From assembly GCA_951804985.1 (NCBI GenBank), contig OX638132.1, forward strand, positions 16,907,529-16,971,528: a DNA stretch of 64,000 nt, read 5' to 3'. Source of the DNA: Dryomyza anilis (Eukaryota; Arthropoda; Insecta; Diptera; Dryomyzidae). Numbering within the stretch: the first letter of the stretch is position 1; every line of letters begins with the position of its first letter. The notes beneath the pieces were generated by a model. That model was not told where the DNA came from. It ran no database searches and was given only the letters and a program-made list of their open reading frames with translations. Of the stretch, positions 58,181 through 64,000 are shown one piece after another. A program made the translations under genes and the position numbers.

Positions 58181-58816
58181 TAATCGACGTAAATATAGCA
58201 ATCGACATTAATTACATTCATTAATCAATCTAGCAATGAATAGTGAATACTAATTTAATGAAAACATTTGCTATTCGTCGTTAATTCAGCAATTCTGTTT
58301 GCTAATATGAATATTAGTGTATGTATGTAAAATACATTAATATTAGAATTTATGCATAAATATTGTAAACAATACATAGAAAAAAATAATCGACGTAAAT
58401 ATAGCAATCGACTTTAATTACATTCATTAATCAATCTAGCAATGAATAGTGAATACTAATTTAATGAAAACATTTGCTATTCGTCGTTAATTCAGCAATT
58501 CTGTTTGCTAATATGAATATTTGTGCAGCAAATTAATTAGTCGGCGCAGTTTCAGCAATTATATTTGCTAAAACTGCGCCGACTAAATTATTTGCTGCTT
58601 TGATGTACAAATATTCATATTAGCGAACATAATTGCTTATATAACGAAAAATAACAAATGTTTTCATTAAATTAGTGAATTTTATTGCTGGATTGATTAA
58701 TGAATGTAATTAATAATGTAATTAATCGGTTGCTATATTTACGTCGATTATTTTTTTCTATATATTGTTTACAATATTTATGCATAAATTCTAATATTAA
58801 TGTGTTTTACATACAT
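58181..58816. mobile_element. Long palindrome (58321-58816) with duplicated outer arm piece
   Basis: Two arms of about 240 bp meet near 58561: AGTCGGCGCAGTTT at 58539 against AAACTGCGCCGACT at 58571, and out to ATGTATGTAAAATACATTAA at 58321 against TTTTACATACAT at 58816. A roughly 140-bp piece of the arm (TAATCGACGTAAATATAGCA...) is repeated in direct order at 58181, 206 bp before its counterpart at 58387. No open frame. A half copy lies at 54815. Confidence 0.9.
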
Positions 58817-59138
58817 CGTATTGACAAATCGAAATATTTGTAAATTTGACTGCAGCAACATGATTTTAGGTTAGGGTTATCAATCGGAAAAGTTTCTAGC
58901 TTTCGATCGGAATCGAATTGAAATAGAAATTCAAATCAAATCGAATTCTGTATCGATTTTTCAGTAAAATCGAATTCAATCCAGTTGTCGAATCGATTTT
59001 GATTTTAGTTAGTACGTAAAATTGACGTACCAATATATCATCGGCTTTAGGAAAACTTTATCAATTGACTGGTAGTGAATACAAAAATCATTAAAAATAA
59101 ATTGAGAAGATCCCTAAATGAAAATGACCGACACTTAC
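58817..59138. other. Intron start region of the minus-strand gene
   Basis: AT-rich. GAATCGAATTGAAAT/ AAATCGAATTCTG words recur between 58905 and 59000. No other feature. Confidence 0.4.
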
Positions 59139-59468
59139 CCTATAAGTGTTATCGATGTTACAATCCAAATTCAGCGCATAGTCGTCCACTTGCGGCAATT
59201 GTGAATCCGTGAAGCTCTGTTCGATTTTGATGGTCGGACTATGTAGCGTGGGCACCGGCGTGACCAAGGCGTTGACGCTGGCAAAGGAGCCCTCTACATA
59301 AAGCGGCGAGGCGGCGTTCAGTGGTGCAGCGGCATGGGAGACACCAACAGCGGTCGACTCATGATACGGCGCCACAACAAACGAGGGATACGAACGAAAC
59401 TGCGGATAATCGGTGTGCGTGTGATGTGCCAACTGGGGTCCTTTGTACCAGGTACCATGCATAATCAT
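59139..59468 (-). CDS. Distal first coding exon of the minus-strand gene
   Basis: ATG at 59468 (a second ATG two codons on has a better -3 A) opens 110 codons to a strong donor, TATAGG|GTAAGT (59138), phase 0. The protein begins MIMHGTWYKGPQLAHHTHTD, continues with YPQFRSYPSF and a Val/Ala/Pro-rich stretch, and has an acidic end (DDYALNLDCNIDNTYR). TIKIEQ within it fits a SUMOylation consensus (psi-K-x-E). Codon composition is GC-rich, unlike the AT-rich flanks, supporting a real exon. The phase matches the acceptor at 25324, giving at least 300 residues in this isoform before the window runs out of exons. Gene identity not recognised. Confidence 0.75.
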
Positions 59469-60440
59469 TAAAGCAGTGACCGCGCAGAGGGGCAGTTCGT
59501 TTATTGGGGGGTTGTTGCGTGCACTTTTTTTTAGTAATTAAAGAATTTTATATTTTTTAAATATTTTTATTTTATTTAACACTAATATTTAGGTAGTTTT
59601 CATGCACATGCAACACAAATAATATTATTTTTCTTTTTTATATTTGTAGATTTGGCAACACTTTTGTCAACTTGCAGCGCACTTTTTTGTCAAATTGACG
59701 CAGTTTTCCTTAATGAAACGCGTCACACTTTGTATTCATAATTTTTTGTATTATTTTTCTTTAATTTAATACAATTCCATTATTTTTTTTGTTTTGTTGT
59801 TGTTGCTGCTTCTTTTGCATTCGATTTAATTGCACGCGTCCGCGAATATTACGCGTATTGAAATTAAAACACACACGCCATTAACTGGGCCCAAACGGTG
59901 ACACAACAACACTAATAACAATACTAATAAAAACTACAACAACAGACGACGAAATGCGTGCAGGTTTTTGAAACAACTGCTGCTGCTGCTGATTTTGCTG
60001 TTGCTTCTTCGTTTCTTGTGCGTTTTCGGGCAACACTTGAGAAAAATCGCGCGCGCTCCACGGAACAAACAAAAAGTTGCTCCCAACTCGCCAAGAATTC
60101 CGAACTCGAATGCTGAGCACGCAGCACAAAAAACCGACAAATGCCTGTCTGCCTGGCTGGTTGGATTATCGCTGCGGCAACTGCGGCTGCTGCTGCAGCA
60201 GCTACTGTTGGAGCGCATGCTGTTCAAATGTTGCTACTGAGTGGTTGTATGGGGAGCAGGGAGCACTGCGGTTCATGTGCTGCTGGGTTGGTCTAAACTT
60301 GTTTGTCGGCTGCGTTGTCGGCCACGTTGCGCAGGTCTTGTGAGAGCGCAAACAAAACCAATGACAACAACAATTCAGCGAGTAAGTTGTTGTTGTAGTA
60401 ATTGCAGCTTCGTATTTGCAGAAGTTTGCTTAAGCTAATC
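59469..60440 (-). promoter_or_regulatory. GC-rich 5' region (leader/promoter) of the distal first exon
   Basis: GC- and CAG-rich sequence lies directly upstream of the ATG at 59468: CAGCAGCAGCAG around 59975-59990, GCGCGCGC at 60049, and CTGCTGCTGCAGCAGCTACT near 60190. Frames on both strands (60129-59881, 59968-60240) are short, overlapping and repetitive, so I read them as leader sequence and not genes. No convincing Inr/DPE pair was found, so the transcription start is not placed. Confidence 0.45.
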
Positions 60441-60689
60441 TCTTTAATTTGCAATTAAAACCATTTTGAATAGGCAGAAGTATCGAATAGGAGTCTTTTC
60501 TGGTTTACGAAATCCCGCGAATTCGGAAAAATGAAAATTAAAATTTTACAAATACTGAAATACAGAATTTTTACTTCATAACAAATCATAGTTCACACAA
60601 AATAATCCAAATGAAAAAAAAAATAGTAAAATTTGTGTCGTTGGAATTTTGCGTCCTTTGACATTCCATTTTTTTTTGTAACCTTTTTA
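60441..60689. other. AT-rich sequence
   Basis: No feature is recognised. Confidence 0.4.
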
Positions 60690-61078
60690 GACCCTACACT
60701 AAGATTGAATGGTTTGGTACACCATTTGTAACACCAAGTAGGAAGCATATACGGTATAAAAAAAGTATATATCGTCGTTGTAGAACGAAAAGTCACCAAA
60801 TACATTTTTATGAAAAACTTAAATATCGAGTTTGTTGATTAATATTATAAAAAGTAATTGATGTATTTTTAAATTTGAAATATCTATTCATAGATTTACA
60901 TTTTCTTATCATGTGGTAAAAAAATTGAGATCATCGATTAAAAATTGACAGATTTACAAAGATTTTTGTAAATGAATATTTAGCATTTTGAAAATGAATT
61001 TGGTGGATTTTCATTCTACAACGACGATATATTCGGGATCAGCTTGAGCTCTTGAGTAGATTTAACGATGTCAGTCTG
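60690..61078 (+). mobile_element. mini-me-like 5' fragment split by a TIR element
   Basis: ACCCTACACTAAGATTGAAT, TTGGTACACCATTTGTAACA and GGAAGCATATACGGTATAAA match the start of the mini-me copies. After the insertion the sequence resumes with TATTCGGGATCAGCTTGAGC and GTAGATTTAACGATGTCAGT, corresponding to the TATTCTTGATCAGCATGACC and CGATTTAGCGATGTCCGT words. It then stops where the GTCY block would begin. Confidence 0.8.
60772..61027. mobile_element. 256-bp TIR MITE nested in the mini-me fragment
   Basis: Ends TCGTCGTTGTAGAACGAAAA and TTTTCATTCTACAACGACGA, with TA on each side. Its left half (ATTTTTATGAAAAACTTAAA) is the inverse of the right end of 50691-52117. Its right half (CAGATTTACAAAGATTTTTG) is the inverse of that element's left end. 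It is therefore an internally deleted form of the 1.43-kb element in opposite orientation. Confidence 0.92.
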
Positions 61079-61132
61079 TGAGAAAGCTCAGCCTAAGTTC
61101 TTAAAGACCTGTAGCACCGAACTATTATTATA
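61079..61132 (+). repeat. SINE 3'-end fragment
   Basis: GAGAAAGCTCAGCCTAAGTT, GACCTGTAGCACCGAACTAT and TATTATATA match the last roughly 55 bases of the SINE, joined directly to the broken mini-me copy. Confidence 0.75.
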
Positions 61133-61263
61133 TATTGACTTTATGCCTAAATCTGTTCTAAAAATAGAATGGATAAAATTGCAATTAGATGAGTGATGGC
61201 TATGTGGTTCTGTAGTCGAGCACCTAGCCTGCTTGACTACCAATTCCGGGCGTTTCTGACGAC

Positions 61264-62318
61264 ATGAGTTCAAACCCCAACTGCACCGAGTTCGTATATA
61301 CGAAACATTTAATGTCATCCAACGTCACACAGTGTTCCGACCACTGTACTGTTTCCGCTGAGTTTTCGTATTCTAGTTTACGCGCCTCTTCGATTAAAGC
61401 CCCGAAGAGGAATGTAGGCTTTTCGAAAAAGCAAATTGGGTTGCGTTAAATGATTTTTTTCGCAACTTTAATTGGAAATTGTGTTTCGCTGACAGAGACA
61501 TAAATGCCGATACTGAAAGACTTCGTATACAGGCTAGGAATCGCTGTAATGCCGTGATCTCGCGCGAAAAGTTTCTTCACGAACAAAACGCGCGCAAAAA
61601 GGTCCTACTCTATCACAGGGGTAGTAAAAATTTCTGGTCATTTGTAAAAAGGGTGAAGAATCAGATGGGCTTATCTGCCCATGTGTTGAAGAAGTGCGCG
61701 TCAACGCTGGCCTGTCCGTTGCGTAACCTTTTCAACATCTCCTACACGACAGGAGTTTTTCCATCTTGTTGGAAGGTTGCCAATGTTTAGCCAGTTCCGA
61801 AAAAGGGCGAGGCCACGAACCCTGCCAATTACCGACCCATTGCAATATGCTCTGCACTCTCTAAGGTAATGGAGAGCGTAATTAACTTCCACTTTGTGAA
61901 CTATCTTGAGCACAACGAATTGCTCAGTGACCGACAATACGGTTTCCGTAGGACCAGATCCACAGGTGACTTGATGGCGGTCCTCTCCGAAAAGTGGAAT
62001 AATTGTGTTCACCTTTTCGGGGAGAGCAAGGCATCGAACCAAGCCCACCCCTTCGTAGTTCACTCGGCTCTCAATAGAACCACGCATTACCAAGAGAATT
62101 CGTTCTTCAGTCGCACGATACGTTTGTGGAACAATCTCCCTGCGTCTGTTTTTCCCGACATTTTTGATATTGGCAAGTTCAAAACAAACATTCACCGACA
62201 CTACTCCATCTTTCCCCCCTCCATTTAACCTATCATCCCTTCTTACGATCAACACTGTGCATTGCTTGAATAGGGGGCATCCCCTAGCGTTGGTTAATTT
62301 GTAAAAAAAAAAAAAAAA
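61264..62318 (+). pseudogene. Non-LTR (LINE) retrotransposon remnant with internal deletions
   Basis: Plus-strand pieces of one ORF2. An endonuclease end with SSNVTQCSDHCTVSAEFS (the SDH motif) lies near 61310-61360. A linker (REKFLHEQNA, KNFWSFVKRVKNQMG) follows. Reverse-transcriptase block 1 has ANYRPIAICSALSKVMES (about 61825-61880) and block 2 DRQYGFRRTRSTGD (about 61930-61975). Then the sequence jumps past the catalytic YxDD region to a typical C-terminal end, SFFSRTIRLWNNLPASVFP (62102-62158). A TAG at 61788-61790 and frame changes near 61449 also break it. A run of about 17 A ends the copy at 62318. It resembles the CR1/L2/jockey side of LINEs. The large antisense frame (62414-61701) is a shadow. 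Confidence 0.88.
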
Positions 62319-62604
62319 AGTTGAGATTTTTTTCATGAAATTATTTTCAAAAATTGTAAAAAAATTTGTGAAAAGCTTACATTGATATTTAAATAAAATG
62401 TGCTTACATGACAAAATAACCTGATTAGTTTTGACGATATAGACTGGAACATGATTTTTTTAATTTTTGAAGACTTTACTTTACATATTTGTACATAGAT
62501 TGTACAGTTTATCCTGAAATCAAAATATTTGTATGGGACTTTCATAAACAATTAACACATAAATCATAAACTGAAAACCGTTTTTAAATATCTAATGTGG
62601 TTTA
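62319..62604. repeat. Dispersed repeat, second copy (no SINE inside)
   Basis: AGTTGAGATTTTTTTCATGA, AAGCTTACATTGATATTTAA, GACTTTACTTTACATATTTG, TAAACAATTAACACATAAAT and CCGTTTTTAAATATCTAATG match 42490-43135 in order. It is uninterrupted where that copy holds a SINE. It directly follows the LINE poly(A). Confidence 0.85.
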
Positions 62605-62911
62605 ATAATATAATAGTTTGGCACTACAGTCCTACAAGAACTTCGGCCGAGCTCTCTCGCCATTTTGAGCTGTGCGTGTTACATTTGTACTCAAAGTGGT
62701 GGGACCTACAGTTTATTGCCGAATCCGAACGGCAGGTGAGAGCTTTTCTAAGGCAATGGTTTTACTCTCGTAGGTTTGCCATTTACTGACGAGAGGTAGC
62801 GCGGTATAGAAAAATGTTTCTATGAAAAGATGTTGTTAGCCCCAGTCCAGGCTTGAACCGGGACATTTCAGCTCGCAGTCCAACGCACTAACCACTGAGC
62901 TACCGCGGCTA
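62605..62911 (-). mobile_element. Full-length tRNA-derived SINE (minus)
   Basis: Minus-strand head GCCGCGGTAGCTCAGTGGTT (62910 downward), B-box region CGGTTCAAGCCTGG with a small deletion before it (GAAATGTCCC), body and tail as in the other copies. A clear target-site duplication was not found. The frame at 62595-62789 is accidental. Confidence 0.9.
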
Positions 62912-64000
62912 CTGGTGGAATCAGTCCGTGTAAAATCGTTCGATTGTGACCTGTGATTAGGGAATACAATTTGTACCTGTGTTCGTAATCACGGGATTTC
63001 GGGATTGAACCCTTTTGAATCCCGGGATTACTTCAAAATACAAGTAATTTCAAGAAATATTTGTTTTACTCCTTACTCAAACCATAATTTGACTTTTTTT
63101 AGTTATTTTTAAAGCATTTAAGATATAATAGCAGGAACGCCACTGGAACGCCAACGGTTCTATTTTGAGAAAACTTGACAGTATTCGATTGAACTGGATA
63201 GAACTAGCTTTTGATCTGGTACTAGTTGTTTCTTGGTGTTTTTTTTTTATAGAAAATACAGCTTTGGCTCTAGATCACACGCCACGGGAACACAGTTAAT
63301 GATTAACAGGAACTTAGTTTAAAGATAATAGATATTGTCTAAACTAACGATAAAAATAACTAAACTTCTGGTAGTTTTTTCTATTTTGAAATTTGCTTTT
63401 TTAACCATTTTTCGTCGAAAAACAAAATAAATTACATATTGTGAGTTTTATACACAAGATAGTCTTTATCAGATTTCTTCTCAACAAGTTACGAAAAAGA
63501 AACAATTAGTATGCAATAATAATTAATAATAATTTTTTTTGCATTATGTTTATAAAAAAAAAAACAGAACACAAATTAGGTAAAGGGATCTAATATTTAA
63601 AAGTACAATCGATAAAAAAGTTTGTAATATCAATTGTGAGTTTGACTATGCTCAAACCACCATAAACTATTTATATTATGATATCCTAAATACAAACAAA
63701 ATATTTCAAAAATGGTCTAAAAATTTACGAATTTATTTCCAAATATGTATTTAAAAACTTATTAGAATTTTAGCATTTTTGTATATATTAAAATTTGTCT
63801 ACACAGTAAAATAACAATTGGGTTAAAAATTTTTATTTTTTAAAAAATTATAATAAATCGAATCAAATAAAACGTATAACAAATTATAATGAAATGTTAA
63901 AATTTCTCTAAGTAATTATTGGTATCTAGTACATAATTTTTTAATCTCATTGATTTACCTTGTATATAAGACTTTGGTTTTAGCTTTTCAAAATTGTGAT
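62912..64000. other. AT-rich sequence, no feature seen
   Basis: Two close GGGATT-type words (CACGGGATTTCGGGATTGAA, CCCGGGATTAC) occur near 62990-63030. No gene, RNA or bounded repeat is recognised. Confidence 0.45.

Larger units (their letters stand above)
25325..59138 (-). other. 33.8-kb intron between distal first exon and Q-rich exon
   Basis: If the distal first exon (59139-59468) splices to 25324, this is one intron, with the second first exon (27781-28251) inside it. It is mostly repeats, listed separately. GC-enriched patches near 32.6-33.3, 36.5-37.1, 40.0-40.6 and 49.3-49.7 kb interrupt the AT-rich background. Confidence 0.5.

Noticed and set aside
59881..60343. Several overlapping 70-97 codon frames upstream of the distal first exon
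   Set aside because: They overlap in several frames on both strands and are made of CAG/CTG repeats; leader or promoter sequence is the simpler reading.
61701..62414. 237-codon minus-strand frame, the longest in the window
   Set aside because: It is antisense to the LINE reverse-transcriptase remnant, which has recognisable motifs on the + strand.
1..64000. CRISPR arrays, bacterial operons or integrated prophage
   Set aside because: The tandem repeats have no unique spacers of constant length, and the window has spliced eukaryotic genes and retroelements throughout.

Overview
The window is AT-rich nuclear DNA from a higher (brachyceran) fly. The evidence is spliced genes with GT-AG introns, a Toll-pathway modular serine protease, CAG/Q-rich developmental-type exons, mini-me-like (GTCY)n elements, Tc1/mariner relatives and a tRNA-derived SINE family. 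There are no operons, ribosome binding sites or other bacterial features. I cannot name the species; a muscoid, tephritid or drosophilid fly would fit.

Two protein-coding loci are supported. (1) modSP on the + strand, 12109-23114: six exons whose phases fit together and encode 605 residues (signal peptide, four LDLa domains, one CCP/sushi, a second cysteine-rich module, and a chymotrypsin-fold protease with His400, Asp453 and Ser548). An Inr+DPE core promoter at 11997-12030 and a poly(A) signal near 23396 bracket it. (2) A minus-strand gene with two alternative first coding exons (59139-59468 and 27781-28251). Both end in phase 0 and can splice to a shared Q-rich exon (24755-25324), which also ends in phase 0. 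The rest of that gene is not recognisable in the window. It must lie left of 24755, so modSP may sit inside one of its introns on the opposite strand. I do not recognise this gene with confidence.

Nearly everything else is repeats. From left to right: a degenerate 207-bp tandem block (240-1380); a GC-enriched island (2040-2960); a foldback array (3530-4210); a 2.7-kb composite with inverted subterminal repeats and SINEs inside (4790-7485); SINE and mini-me copies (9.6-11.7 kb); modSP, whose introns hold a broken DD37E-type transposon, a 17-bp minisatellite, a perfect hairpin and another foldback array; a 440-bp full-length foldback MITE (26497-26936); a strongly T-biased tract with 11-, about 140- and 93-bp tandem repeats (28.6-31.2 kb); a 12-bp minisatellite (33.5-34.8 kb); and a 2.6-kb array of an 11-bp unit (37.2-39.8 kb). 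The 41-63 kb part holds full-length SINEs with target-site duplications, mini-me copies, three copies of a 220-bp MITE, a 1.43-kb TIR element with its 256-bp deletion derivative, a 0.5-kb palindrome and a truncated LINE.

The most unusual material is the layered set of uncatalogued repeats: a 256-bp TIR element nested in a mini-me copy, a SINE insertion with an empty-site paralogue 20 kb away, and several whole-length foldback elements. No new enzymatic system is visible.
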